Notes: generated by a model not told the origin, from the sequence alone. Positions 47,283 through 55,760 are shown, numbered from the stretch's first letter. The stretch: 64,000 nt of DNA from an uncultured Eubacteriales bacterium (GCA_910577755.1 CAJTNL010000001.1:1-64000); one strand, 5' to 3'. Numbers and translations: made by a program.

Positions 47283-47606
47283 CTAACTTTCTCCTTTCCG
47301 TACAATTTGTATAAAATCATTTCCATATTCTGTGTCCATCCAAATAGTTAAGTAATCTTTCGTTATAACAACATCATAAACCTTCACTTGTGGTAAAGGT
47401 TGCAACGCTTTTTTAATTGCTTCTAATCCCTTACGCTCAAATTCTGCATGGCAACCTATAATTTGATATAAATCGCTTCCTAAATTCCGGTCATAAGGAA
47501 ACCGTCCTCTTTGTGCTGTCAGCCGTATCCATACCTGTTGTAAAAGCTGTCTCCTACCACCGACTAAAATGGCTGATGTATCTCCGTTTATAATTAAACT
47601 ATCGAT
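47283..47606 (-). CDS. Hidden baseplate wedge gene (XkdS/DUF2634, gp25-like) with apparent ATC start
   Basis: An open frame on the minus strand ends at TAG 47283-47285 and codes for LLQQVWIRLTAQRGRFPYD, then NLGSDLYQI, the pattern of gp25/DUF2634 wedge proteins, exactly in the place of xkdS between the spike and baseplate J genes. The frame has no ATG, GTG or TTG near its 5' end. AGGAGG overlaps the stop of the spike gene and is followed, seven bases later, by ATC (47604-47606), giving 107 aa (Ile/Met-D-S-L-I-I-N-G-D). The likely explanation is a rare AUC start or a mutated ATG. Seen: the frame and the binding site. Inferred: function and start. Confidence 0.75.
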   Translation of the reverse strand: MDSLIINGDTSAILVGGRRQLLQQVWIRLTAQRGRFPYDRNLGSDLYQIIGCHAEFERKGLEAIKKALQPLPQVKVYDVVITKDYLTIWMDTEYGNDFIQIVRKGES

Positions 47607-47617
47607 AAGAAAACCTC

Positions 47618-47962
47618 CTATATTGTTTGTTTTGGAAATACCTGCCCGTTAATCACGACCTCTCCGTTATTTTTCAAATATATGCACGCGCCTCCTACTG
47701 AGGTAAGCTTCAGTTCACCTGCTGCAAGTCCTGTTGTATCCATAACTGCACCAGTACATAATATCGTTTCAGACGATTCCAACACCAAAACTTTTGTACC
47801 CTTTGGCGGCAAATAGGTAATCCCCCATGGTGAAGCAATGGGAATATTACTATACTCACCTACAGCCTGCACTGTAATACCGCCTGTACTGTTTGATACC
47901 TCTCCCAATTGTGTTTGCACCCCAGTTTGTCCTAATACACCCATTTTTTGAGAAATCCACAT
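47618..47962 (-). CDS. Phage baseplate spike/assembly protein V-like
   Basis: 114 aa, small OB-fold and beta-rich protein. ASPWGITYLPPKGTKVLVLES is the gpV-like pattern, and the end (CIYLKNNGEVVINGQVF) resembles the C-terminal beta helix of spikes. The start at 47962 has GGGAGG at the right distance; the frame itself continues 22 codons upstream inside the hub gene. It sits where XkdR-type genes lie. The short length suggests a minimal spike. Confidence 0.72.
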   Translation of the reverse strand: MWISQKMGVLGQTGVQTQLGEVSNSTGGITVQAVGEYSNIPIASPWGITYLPPKGTKVLVLESSETILCTGAVMDTTGLAAGELKLTSVGGACIYLKNNGEVVINGQVFPKQTI

Positions 47963-47994
47963 GGTATCCTCCCTTTTCTGATTGATCAAAACAT

Positions 47995-48918
47995 TTAAAT
48001 GTCTTCTTTGCGTAAAATATATTGGCAATACTCACCTTTACTGCTTAAAGTGTAAGTCCAGCCAGCAATACTCAATTTTTCAACCGTGCCCAATATGCTG
48101 TCATGAATAACCGCCGGCATTTTTAATGCGCCCTGTATACCGCCTGGACAAACGACAGCTACCTCAAACGCCTTTCGTTTTGCACTGCTTATCATTCGTT
48201 TTCCCCTGTAATTATTAGATACAACGAATCTTCTGCGCTGAATCCCTAGTTTATGTGCATACTCATCATGGAATACTGATGAATATGGTTGTCCCGCTTT
48301 AGGCTGTACATAAAGCTCGCTAATACGCTTAAAAAATTTATTGCGATAGACAACGGATATATAATCCATTGCCTGTTCATCACAGTTATCGAAAACCAAA
48401 GTTTCTTTAGGAGTCTCTCCGCTGCAATCAATATAATCGTCTGCCGTTACGCAGGGAATTGTACCGAAGCATTTAATACAAAACTCTTCTATTACTTGCC
48501 ACTGACTGGTTCCCTTTGTAATAGTCATATCTGTCCTAAAAGGAGCGCCGTTTCCAATAAAGCCGCAGAATCCATACGGCGCAACATGCCTTTCATACAA
48601 AAGTGTTAACGATGGATCTACATATTTTTGAGGCATTGCTTCATTATCCAGCAACAGTGCCGCTCTACTGCGCGCCACTATTTTCAGTACCGTACCACTT
48701 CCCGTGACCTGCATAATCTGTTCATCTACAATACCTGAAAAAACAGGCCGCTCTCCCTGCCATACACGAATTGTAACTACTTCTGGAAGCGACTTCATAA
48801 GGGGAAAAACAACTGTGATATCATCTGCCGGAGCATCTTCATGTGCATTTATCGTAACGGAAATCGGTGGTAATAAAGGAATCGCTCTGCCAGTTACCGT
48901 ATAACAGCAATATTTCAT
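47995..48918 (-). CDS. Baseplate hub protein (XkdQ, gpD/gp27-like)
   Basis: 307 aa. The beta-rich first part (ITVVFPLMKSLPEVVTIRVWQGERPVFSGIVDEQ, starting at about residue 34) and the KFFKRISELYV and CPGGIQ regions fit the XkdQ/late control gene D hub group, which sits between tail tube and spike. The ATG overlaps the LysM gene stop as ATGA. Confidence 0.8.
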   Translation of the reverse strand: MKYCCYTVTGRAIPLLPPISVTINAHEDAPADDITVVFPLMKSLPEVVTIRVWQGERPVFSGIVDEQIMQVTGSGTVLKIVARSRAALLLDNEAMPQKYVDPSLTLLYERHVAPYGFCGFIGNGAPFRTDMTITKGTSQWQVIEEFCIKCFGTIPCVTADDYIDCSGETPKETLVFDNCDEQAMDYISVVYRNKFFKRISELYVQPKAGQPYSSVFHDEYAHKLGIQRRRFVVSNNYRGKRMISSAKRKAFEVAVVCPGGIQGALKMPAVIHDSILGTVEKLSIAGWTYTLSSKGEYCQYILRKEDI

Positions 48919-49445
48919 GGTAAAATCACCCGTTCACCGGCGTGCAAATAACTGGGCCAACGGATTTGCGGATTCAACCGTACCAGTTCTTCCACAGTAG
49001 TATGCTCCCGATTTGCTATAGACCATAAGCTTTCCCCATCGTCTTTTACTAGTACAGAAAAACGGAAAGCATTACCGTTAAAAACAGGCGAAGGTTTTGC
49101 TAAATCTTCCCAGAATAGAAATTTATAGCGTAGTACATGGGGGCTTGTAGTCGCTTCATAAGAAAGAGACACTGGCTTTGCAATGAGTGCCGGTAAATCT
49201 GGTAATTTTAATATACCGCTTCCACCCTGTTGGAATAAAGCAGACAACGCTTGATAGGTATGCATACATTGTGGGCCACAAAACTCCCCTTCACCGCTGA
49301 TGATGCGCTTTTTTGCGCCATAATCTTGCATAACAGCTCCATAAAATGGAATCTCCATTTCTTTCATATCCCTTGTTACAGAAACACTTAATTTTTCAGG
49401 ATTTTTCGTCCAGATAAAATTTTTAAACTGCATAAGTGAAACCAT
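48915..49445 (-). CDS. LysM-containing tail protein (XkdP-like)
   Basis: 176 aa. The first ~125 residues (SVSVTRDMKEMEIPFYGAVMQD, GEGEFCG) look like the tube-initiator part of XkdP proteins, and the last ~50 form a LysM domain (DGESLWSIANREHTTVEELVRLNP). Such proteins join tube and baseplate. It is shorter than XkdP of PBSX. The start at 49445 overlaps the stop of the 42-aa gene as TGATG; a TTG one codon earlier is less likely. Confidence 0.82.
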   Translation of the reverse strand: MVSLMQFKNFIWTKNPEKLSVSVTRDMKEMEIPFYGAVMQDYGAKKRIISGEGEFCGPQCMHTYQALSALFQQGGSGILKLPDLPALIAKPVSLSYEATTSPHVLRYKFLFWEDLAKPSPVFNGNAFRFSVLVKDDGESLWSIANREHTTVEELVRLNPQIRWPSYLHAGERVILP

Positions 49446-49573
49446 CAACCGATCACCTCACCATCCAAATAGTGGGCATACCTGCGATAATCCTGCTCCA
49501 ACCGGTCAGAGAGTGAAATTATATCGTGATCTACACTTACTTCTGTCAGATTTTGCGCCAACAAATTTTCCAT
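49445..49573 (-). CDS. Small ORF (42 aa) in the place of the missing tail genes
   Basis: ATG at 49573 with AAAGGAG six bases upstream opens a 42-codon frame (starts MENLLAQNL, acidic, with a helical RLEQDYRRYAHYL part) whose stop overlaps the next start as TGATG. These signs make translation likely. No family recognised. In PBSX-like clusters this gap holds the sheath, tube, chaperone and tape-measure genes, so the ORF may be a relic of one or a new small part. Confidence 0.65.
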   Translation of the reverse strand: MENLLAQNLTEVSVDHDIISLSDRLEQDYRRYAHYLDGEVIG

Positions 49574-49588
49574 AACATTCTCCTTTGC

Positions 49589-49927
49589 TTACAAAACAAC
49601 CTGTTGTAGGACTGCACAAATATAAATCGGCTTGTTTTGAACAAACACAGCACGTGATTTGACTATCCAATATCGTACGCCATGCTGCTCCAGCTGTGTC
49701 TCTTCCAGTTCTCTATCAATGCGGTGTCTGCATGAACCCAGATAAATATAGCCTCCGTCCTCCGTATGATCAAAAGGAATGCCAATTTCATTCGAATTAG
49801 GTAATTTTTTAAAAGATAACGGCCTGATAAACCCTTTTATCTGATATTTGTTTTTATATTTAGGAAACACCATAATACAATTACCATACTTTTGAAACAT
49901 AGCTTCCATAAAAGCGGAACGTTTCAT
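49589..49927 (-). CDS. Phage head-tail connector-like protein
   Basis: 112 aa, beta-rich. It starts MKRSAFMEAMFQKYGN and has KYQIKGFIRPL and YIYLGSCRHRID; position after the capsid and adaptor genes and size fit XkdH/XkdI-type connector or tail-completion proteins. The start at 49927 overlaps the previous stop as ATGA. Function is inferred from order. Confidence 0.65.
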   Translation of the reverse strand: MKRSAFMEAMFQKYGNCIMVFPKYKNKYQIKGFIRPLSFKKLPNSNEIGIPFDHTEDGGYIYLGSCRHRIDRELEETQLEQHGVRYWIVKSRAVFVQNKPIYICAVLQQVVL

Positions 49928-50280
49928 AGTTTCATCTCCCAAAAACAAAAATTTGGATCTTTTAATAAAGGAGCAGCATTACTGCGCGCCTGCAGCCAGG
50001 CTTCTTTTGCTTGCCCCGCATTATTTGTATTCCGTGTAATACGCACATCACCTGCCGAAAAACTATTTTCTCCCATTGCGCTTTGATACAAAGTATATTG
50101 ATAAAACGCCAGCGCTGCCGCTGCCGCACAAACCAAATCACCCACGCCTGCAACTGTTCTTTCTTCTCTACGCTGGGATTCCAGTAAAACGTAAGCATCT
50201 CCACAAAGATCTTGCCACTGCTCTGCTTCCTCTTGGGATAAACCAGCTAAACTTGCAAATCTTCTTAGTACTTCTTCCAT
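49924..50280 (-). CDS. Phage head-tail adaptor-like protein (gp6-like)
   Basis: 118 aa, mostly helical. It starts MEEVLRRFASLAGLSQEEAEQW and has AAAAALAFYQYTL and a VRITRN stretch, in keeping with the helical gp6/XkdH adaptor that sits under the portal. The start at 50280 comes 11 bases after the capsid gene and has AAAGG upstream; the frame stays open into the capsid gene. Confidence 0.65.
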   Translation of the reverse strand: MEEVLRRFASLAGLSQEEAEQWQDLCGDAYVLLESQRREERTVAGVGDLVCAAAAALAFYQYTLYQSAMGENSFSAGDVRITRNTNNAGQAKEAWLQARSNAAPLLKDPNFCFWEMKL

Positions 50281-50290
50281 GGCATAACCT

Positions 50291-51301
50291 TTACGCAGTA
50301 TACGAAGCAGCTGCAGCCGCACCTGTAAAAATCTTGGCAAAACCGGCAATCGTGCTAATTACAGCGCGCTCTAACTGACGGTCGATCAATTTATCGTAGT
50401 CGAGGATAATATCGCCTGCCTGTACCATTTCCAGTGCACAGGTTTTATCAAGACCAACAATAGTTTTATCTTTTAAAGACGGCACATGTAGTAAATTAGC
50501 CCCCAACGGTGTGGAAAGTTTACCGGTTCCATGAAAATTCAATCCTGCCGTTGCATCTTTAAACTCAGTAATATTTAATAAATCCTGCATAGTCGTTGTA
50601 GATGCCAAAATGGTATTTAGTTCATAAGGCGCTAACCCTCCCCACAGCTGAATCATATCTGAATAGGTTGGCTTTGCGTTCAATGCGGTGGGTGTAATAC
50701 CATTTTGATTGCCGTCACCGTTTAGCAATACTTCCACCGCATCTTTCATTTGTGCTCTTGCTATGTATGAGCCAATTTGACGTAATGTTACAGTAAATAA
50801 ATCTAGTTTTTGGAAGCGTAATGCCTCATAAGAGGCCACCAGCATTCTGCCCCTTTTATGGAGTTTGACTAAATGATCCTGTGTACTGATAACTGTTTGC
50901 GGTATCTCTGCACCCTCTGCAACTGGTTTGAGCTCTTTTTCATCTTCACTCGGATTCGCTGTTATGGTTCGATAATCCATAGATTGAATGGTAGTTGTTG
51001 TAGCCACAATAGACGGCAATAAATCTACATGCTCCATTCCTTGTTTTACTGCACGGATTATATACTCCGGAAACAAAGCGGCACTGTCACCTGTTTGGAA
51101 AAATTTTTCTACTACATCAGAGCCTTTTCCACCTACCTTAATGTCAAAACGTTTTAATTGGCGCTGATAAGCATCTAAACCCTCCAGCTCGGTACCCTCG
51201 TAGTTTTTGGAGCAGTCTAACTCTTCCAACACCTGTGTAAAACTTTTATCACTAGCATGATACATGCCTTTCTCCAATTTTAAACTATCGTAAAACGCCA
51301 T
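50291..51301 (-). CDS. Major capsid protein (HK97 fold)
   Basis: 336 aa. E-loop and A-domain type stretches such as GSDVVEKFFQTGDSAALFPEYI, RGRMLVASYEALRFQKLDLFTVTLRQIGSYIARAQM and the end DRQLERAVISTIAGFAKIF fit capsid proteins of PBSX-like phages (each quoted stretch begins at about residues 59, 150 and 303). AAAGGGGAG precedes the ATG. Follows a decoration-like gene by 20 bases. Confidence 0.9.
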   Translation of the reverse strand: MAFYDSLKLEKGMYHASDKSFTQVLEELDCSKNYEGTELEGLDAYQRQLKRFDIKVGGKGSDVVEKFFQTGDSAALFPEYIIRAVKQGMEHVDLLPSIVATTTTIQSMDYRTITANPSEDEKELKPVAEGAEIPQTVISTQDHLVKLHKRGRMLVASYEALRFQKLDLFTVTLRQIGSYIARAQMKDAVEVLLNGDGNQNGITPTALNAKPTYSDMIQLWGGLAPYELNTILASTTTMQDLLNITEFKDATAGLNFHGTGKLSTPLGANLLHVPSLKDKTIVGLDKTCALEMVQAGDIILDYDKLIDRQLERAVISTIAGFAKIFTGAAAAASYTA

Positions 51302-51320
51302 ATTTTTCTCCCCTTTCCTA

Positions 51321-51662
51321 TTAAAGAATAATGCCGCAGGTAGATGTAGTCATATCTACTTCTACTACCAAGCACTCTTTTCCTGTGGTTGTAACTTCTA
51401 CTTTGTTGGCAGCAGCGCCCAGTTTTTGTAAACCCACTGCCATTCCAGTCCCGCTGTAAGGCACGTTTCCATAAAACCCTTTAAGTTGTACGGCTGCAAA
51501 TCCGTTTCTTACGCTCCGTGCAATACCACAAAAAGCTTCTTTTGCACTACACGGTCCAACTTTTCCGTTATCCGTCATTTTCACAGGACAACCAACAGTT
51601 ACACCATCAGCCGCCTCAAAAGTCGTTACGCTTTCACCGTAACCATTGAATGAAACTTTCAT
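51321..51662 (-). CDS. Capsid decoration-like protein
   Basis: 113 aa, all-beta and small-residue-rich (FNGYGESVTTFEAADGVTVG, GIARSVRNGFAAVQLKGF). Such proteins next to the capsid gene often cement capsids as surface trimers. AGGAGG precedes the ATG. Family assignment is by pattern and place only. Confidence 0.65.
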   Translation of the reverse strand: MKVSFNGYGESVTTFEAADGVTVGCPVKMTDNGKVGPCSAKEAFCGIARSVRNGFAAVQLKGFYGNVPYSGTGMAVGLQKLGAAANKVEVTTTGKECLVVEVDMTTSTCGIIL

Positions 51663-51676
51663 ATGATCAAATCCTC

Positions 51677-52666
51677 CTAAATTTTAAATGCTTGATTTTG
51701 CTTACCCGTTGCAGACTCCTTTACCGGTATCCCGGCAAGTTGTGAACGCAACGGCATAATTTCCTCAGCTTTCGCACGAAAGGCTTTCTCAAATATTTTT
51801 AAATCTTCTAGACTCATGTTTTCTGTAACACGCTTCATCACATCGGCGGAAATAAGCGGCTGTGCCAAACCGCAAAGTTTTATAACATTACGGCTTACGT
51901 CCTCACGATATGCTTTACCACATGCAGCCATCTCTTTCATTTGCTCCATATGTCCTATTATTGTTTCTATTTCCTCACTAGTTAAAAACAAACCATCTTC
52001 GGCTTCCTGCATACTTTTCAAAATCTGTTCCAAATGCATTGCTCCTTTTTTATGTTTAAACATTTTAATAACGCCTGCTTTGGGCTGGGCAGGCACCGCC
52101 ACAAAAGACCATTCGTAGGCATCTGTCGGATGACACAATATTGTACTGCATACTGTCTTTGTACCTTTTACAGTGTAAGTTTTACCTTTTTTATGATTGC
52201 ATCCAACAAATGTATGGTCAGCTCCGCAAATAGAGCAGATGCGCTGTGCAACTGCACATCCCACGCTAACTTCTTTTTTCATACCGCTTTCAATTTCCAT
52301 GATCAAATCATTATTTTTCTCACATCTTGGCAAATAAGCTTTTGCTACTACACGAGTATAAGGTTCTCCGTAAGATGTTTTTTTACTACTGTCGGTTTCT
52401 ACCATAGTATCGTAAATACGGGCCGCCTGATTTCCTGTTTTCATATTGTGGTCAAAGATACCTGTTTTGCCTAAAAACAACTGACTGAGTGTTTTTAACG
52501 CCTCAGTATCAAACCGCTCAAAATCACGATCTATTTCGTTATCGCAGAGCATCACCGAAAAGGTGTATATTTCATCAGCAGTAAATGGCCTCCGCGTATA
52601 TTGGTTAATTAACTCTAACTCATGATTACTGACTGCTTGAACATTTTTAATAATTATACTGTTCAC
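51677..52666 (-). CDS. Phage prohead protease with scaffold-like tail
   Basis: 329 aa. The N-terminal ~190 residues look like an HK97-type prohead protease (GIFDHNMKTG with a histidine, EVSVGCAV with a serine, then a Cys-rich loop CSICGAD...CNHKKGKTY that may bind zinc). The rest is helical and charged as in scaffold domains (LEQILKSMQEAEDG, EIETIIGHMEQMKEM). GTG start overlapping the portal stop (TAGTG) with GGGGG upstream. Earlier in-frame starts lie inside the portal gene. Confidence 0.8.
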   Translation of the reverse strand: MNSIIIKNVQAVSNHELELINQYTRRPFTADEIYTFSVMLCDNEIDRDFERFDTEALKTLSQLFLGKTGIFDHNMKTGNQAARIYDTMVETDSSKKTSYGEPYTRVVAKAYLPRCEKNNDLIMEIESGMKKEVSVGCAVAQRICSICGADHTFVGCNHKKGKTYTVKGTKTVCSTILCHPTDAYEWSFVAVPAQPKAGVIKMFKHKKGAMHLEQILKSMQEAEDGLFLTSEEIETIIGHMEQMKEMAACGKAYREDVSRNVIKLCGLAQPLISADVMKRVTENMSLEDLKIFEKAFRAKAEEIMPLRSQLAGIPVKESATGKQNQAFKI

Positions 52667-53823
52667 TAATTCACCCCCTTCGCTTGTTCTATTTCCCATT
52701 CAATTTTTGCCGCTTGTGCATTTTTAAGCCGTGCATCAGCTGTATCCACCTGATCCTGTAATGTAATTTCATTCCAATCAATCGTAAAAGAGGTATCATA
52801 GCCATGCAGAGTAAGCCACAACGAACAAATTTTGTAAATGGAAGGGTTTAGCATCATACGGTAGGCCTCCATTTCACTGGTTAAAATGTCCGCCTGCTGG
52901 CTGGACATCCTCTCTGTAGAAGACCATGATAAACCCAAAATAAATGGTGGTAAACCGAGCCTGATCACAATCTGCTCCATCATTTGACGTACGGGAATCT
53001 CACTGTCCAATATTTGATTATCAGCGCCAATTACTTTAATACCCACATCTCCAACTGCAACAAAATCACTTACATCACCACTGCGCATAGCACGACTCCA
53101 CTCGGTTGCAATCTGCCGTGCCCGATCCTTTGCATAAGCACGGTCCATCGCATCGCCAGTAGGCTTATAAGTCACTGCAAAGCGTACATTGCCAACTCTA
53201 TCCCAATTGATACCAATGGTACGGTAAATTTTAAGCAATACCTCACTGACAAATGGTAAACCTCTTAAAATAGAGATACCATGAGCGCTGCCATGAGGCG
53301 GATTCAAGGCCGTCATTAAAATTAACTCTGGATATTTCACAAGCGTACCTTTCCCCAAACCATTTTTTGTATAAACATCCACTCTTAACTGCTTATCATC
53401 ATGTATTAAATCCAAACTATCTAAATCCGCTACATACAATGCGCCAATGTCATCGCCGTGGATTGTGGGAACTATCTCAGCAACTGCTGTACCATAGGTC
53501 AACAGCTGGTCAAAATAACAACTAATAAAATTAAAAATACCCTGCTGATAGGTATTTACCTTGACAGTGTCCAAAAAATGGCGTAATGCCTGCTCAGCCT
53601 GTGAATTCTGACATGTAACAGTAAAATTACCAATAATACGAAGCAGTTTGTTAATAGCAGAATCTATAATCGGTACCGCCTCTCTCAGCGCTGTATACAA
53701 CTGTCTTTCAGCTTGTATACCAGCGCTGCCGTACCTCCAGACAAAAGGCTCTTGTTTTGCAGCTGTCTGTACCGCTTGCACCTCTACCGCTTTCTCCGGT
53801 TCTATTCCTTTCTTTTTCTTCAT
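52666..53823 (-). CDS. Phage portal protein
   Basis: 385 aa, forms the ring through which DNA enters the capsid. AVPIIDSAINKLLRIIGNFTV near residue 50 and the C-terminal LGLSWSSTERMSSQQADIL are typical of portal proteins of this group; a K/E-rich head of about 25 residues precedes. AAGGAC before the ATG. Follows terL after 86 bases. Confidence 0.9.
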   Translation of the reverse strand: MKKKKGIEPEKAVEVQAVQTAAKQEPFVWRYGSAGIQAERQLYTALREAVPIIDSAINKLLRIIGNFTVTCQNSQAEQALRHFLDTVKVNTYQQGIFNFISCYFDQLLTYGTAVAEIVPTIHGDDIGALYVADLDSLDLIHDDKQLRVDVYTKNGLGKGTLVKYPELILMTALNPPHGSAHGISILRGLPFVSEVLLKIYRTIGINWDRVGNVRFAVTYKPTGDAMDRAYAKDRARQIATEWSRAMRSGDVSDFVAVGDVGIKVIGADNQILDSEIPVRQMMEQIVIRLGLPPFILGLSWSSTERMSSQQADILTSEMEAYRMMLNPSIYKICSLWLTLHGYDTSFTIDWNEITLQDQVDTADARLKNAQAAKIEWEIEQAKGVN

Positions 53824-53909
53824 ATTTTGTCCTTAATTCCCATGAAATTTGATGAGAAAATCCCTCCATTTTATAATTGTATATTTTACCTGTGTTCTGC
53901 TTTTTCCAT

Positions 53910-55160
53910 TTAGCTGCGGGGGGCCGCAATTGCAAAAAATTCATCCTCTTGTTGTAATAAAACCGTTGAAACAAAATATCGAATATCATCCATGGCATGG
54001 TCATTTTCTTTTATGGGTATATCTTTTTGTATGGTATCGTTCCAGCGATATAATTCAAACTCACGCATAGAATCCAAACAGGTATTACAAATGCGAATAT
54101 CTCCTTGTTTTAACGCAACACCAACGGCACGAATTCCATCAATTACATCATTTTTAGCTGGCAAAGCCGTATAATCGCCATGGCGTTGAATCGTCGTAAT
54201 AAAGCTGGCAGCCGATGGATCCACAATCACCTTACTAACACAACGGTTACCAATTAATCGTTCCAGTTCTGCATAATGCTCCTCGTCGGTCCGCTGTACA
54301 CCGGTAATACGAGAGTGATAATAATACTCCTCCAGCCTATACCAAACGCCATCCTTCTTGCCCCAAAGACCAAAGGAAGCTGGATTTACTGTACCGTAAT
54401 CGCAGGAAACTACATAATCATCACATAATCCCTTTGGTACATCATAAAATTTATCATGCGTCATAAAAGGATATACCAGTCCCTGCGCCGCCACCCATTT
54501 TCCCAAAACAAAGCGTTGGTAAAATGTACCCGAGTAAAGAGAGTAATATCTCTTTCGTACCTGGGGCGATAAAGCCGGATTATCTTCCATGGTAAAATGC
54601 AAATAAAGAGCATTTTTTAATCTCTTTTTTAAAATCCATTCCTGATAAAACCAATGCTGCGGATGTTCAGGATTACAATTGAACCAAAATTTTGCATATT
54701 CTACAGAACATCTTGCCAAAGCCTGTTCTACAAAGGAACGCGGCATTAAAGCAACCTCGTCGAACATAACGCCTGCCAACGTCATACCTTGAATCAAAGC
54801 GGACGATCCTTCATCTTTGCCCCCAAATAAATAAAAACGATTTTGTCTACCCATATACGATATTATCAAACAGTTTTCGGAATAATTGAATTTACAAAAA
54901 AAGCCTAATTCCTTCAAAACCGGTAAAACAGGGGTGATAAGATTCCGCTTTAATGAGCGAATGGTTTTACCGCAGAAGGCAAACGATTGATTTTGAAATT
55001 GGTAAAAAGCCCATGCAAGAAACGAGATACCCATACAAAGAGTTTTACCGCTTCTCACAGCGCCATCACAAATAACAGCCGTATAGGATGCGTATGGACT
55101 ACCTTTACACCACCAGCTAAGCGCCCGAAGCTGTTTTTTTGAGAATGATGTAAATTGCAA
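53910..55160 (-). CDS. Terminase large subunit (PBSX family)
   Basis: 416 aa, DNA-packaging motor and nuclease. Walker A-like GAVRSGKT (33-40), Walker B GVMFDEVAL, coupling motif NCNPEHPQHWFY, and the RNase H-like nuclease residues in SCDYGTVNPASFG, DPSAASF and HAMDDIRY; all catalytic acids are present. TTG start next to the terS-like stop. Full length, so packaging is potentially functional. Confidence 0.94.
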   Translation of the reverse strand: MQFTSFSKKQLRALSWWCKGSPYASYTAVICDGAVRSGKTLCMGISFLAWAFYQFQNQSFAFCGKTIRSLKRNLITPVLPVLKELGFFCKFNYSENCLIISYMGRQNRFYLFGGKDEGSSALIQGMTLAGVMFDEVALMPRSFVEQALARCSVEYAKFWFNCNPEHPQHWFYQEWILKKRLKNALYLHFTMEDNPALSPQVRKRYYSLYSGTFYQRFVLGKWVAAQGLVYPFMTHDKFYDVPKGLCDDYVVSCDYGTVNPASFGLWGKKDGVWYRLEEYYYHSRITGVQRTDEEHYAELERLIGNRCVSKVIVDPSAASFITTIQRHGDYTALPAKNDVIDGIRAVGVALKQGDIRICNTCLDSMREFELYRWNDTIQKDIPIKENDHAMDDIRYFVSTVLLQQEDEFFAIAAPRS

Positions 55161-55475
55161 TTACAAATCATCCTCCTTAAAGGTATTTACACCTTGTTCC
55201 AAGGCACGGTAAAATCCGGATTGATCACTTTGTTCCTGATTATAAATTTCTTCAAGACACTGCAATGCTTTAAGACGGTCAAAAAATTTAATTTCTATCC
55301 CTCCTCCTTTAGGTCGTTTAATTTCAGAAATAGGGAACAAGTCCAGCTTATTCAAGGTGCGTATGTTCAGTTCATCACAAAACAAAAGCCGAATAGCATC
55401 TGTAACTTTTCCAAAAGCTAAGCGCTCAAAACCTTCCATTAACCTTTTGCGTTGTGACTGCCTTTCATCCTTCAT
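55161..55475 (-). CDS. Terminase small subunit-like protein
   Basis: 104 aa. FGKVTDAIRLLFCDE and SEIKRPKGGGIEIKFFDRLKALQCL match the C-terminal half of Terminase_2-type small subunits. The N-terminal DNA-binding helix-turn-helix of normal TerS (about 60 more residues) is missing, so it is short. AGGAGG eight bases before the ATG at 55475. First gene of the cluster. Confidence 0.75.
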   Translation of the reverse strand: MKDERQSQRKRLMEGFERLAFGKVTDAIRLLFCDELNIRTLNKLDLFPISEIKRPKGGGIEIKFFDRLKALQCLEEIYNQEQSDQSGFYRALEQGVNTFKEDDL

Positions 55476-55526
55476 TCCAATAACCTCCTTATACGCAAAT
55501 TTATATAAAACCCCCTATTATACTGT

Positions 55527-55537
55527 CTAAAACAATT
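55527..55537. repeat. 11-bp direct repeat, right copy
   Basis: Second copy of CTAAAACAATT (see 45722-45732), 52 bases upstream of the first phage gene. A TATAAT box for that gene lies within 15 bases of it. Confidence 0.35.
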
Positions 55538-55702
55538 GATTTTTCACCTTAAAAGGGAAAGTATTTAAAAAATTTGCTTATTTACCCTCGCTTTTACCTG
55601 TTAAAATAAAAACGCAATACGCTATATTGATAGGCATATTTATTTTGTTTACGAGACATGCATGCCACTGTCCATATCTCCATACATTTAATAAAATAAA
55701 AA

Positions 55703-55733
55703 AGCCGAACTGTTTTAAGTAAAACGTTCGACT
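55703..55733 (-). terminator. Terminator of the HtrA gene
   Basis: Minus-strand hairpin AGTCGAAC/GTTCGGCT with an inner GTTTT/AAAAC stem, followed by TTTTTTATTTT. It insulates the phage-derived cluster from the protease gene. Confidence 0.8.
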
Positions 55734-55760
55734 GTCTGTATTTATAGAAAAATATTGAAT

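Noticed and set aside
45745..55475. An intact prophage or an extracellular contractile injection system
   Set aside because: Not an intact prophage: no integrase, repressor, replication, tail tube, tape measure or lysis genes. Not an injection system: terminase, portal and capsid genes are present while sheath, tube and AAA+ genes are absent.
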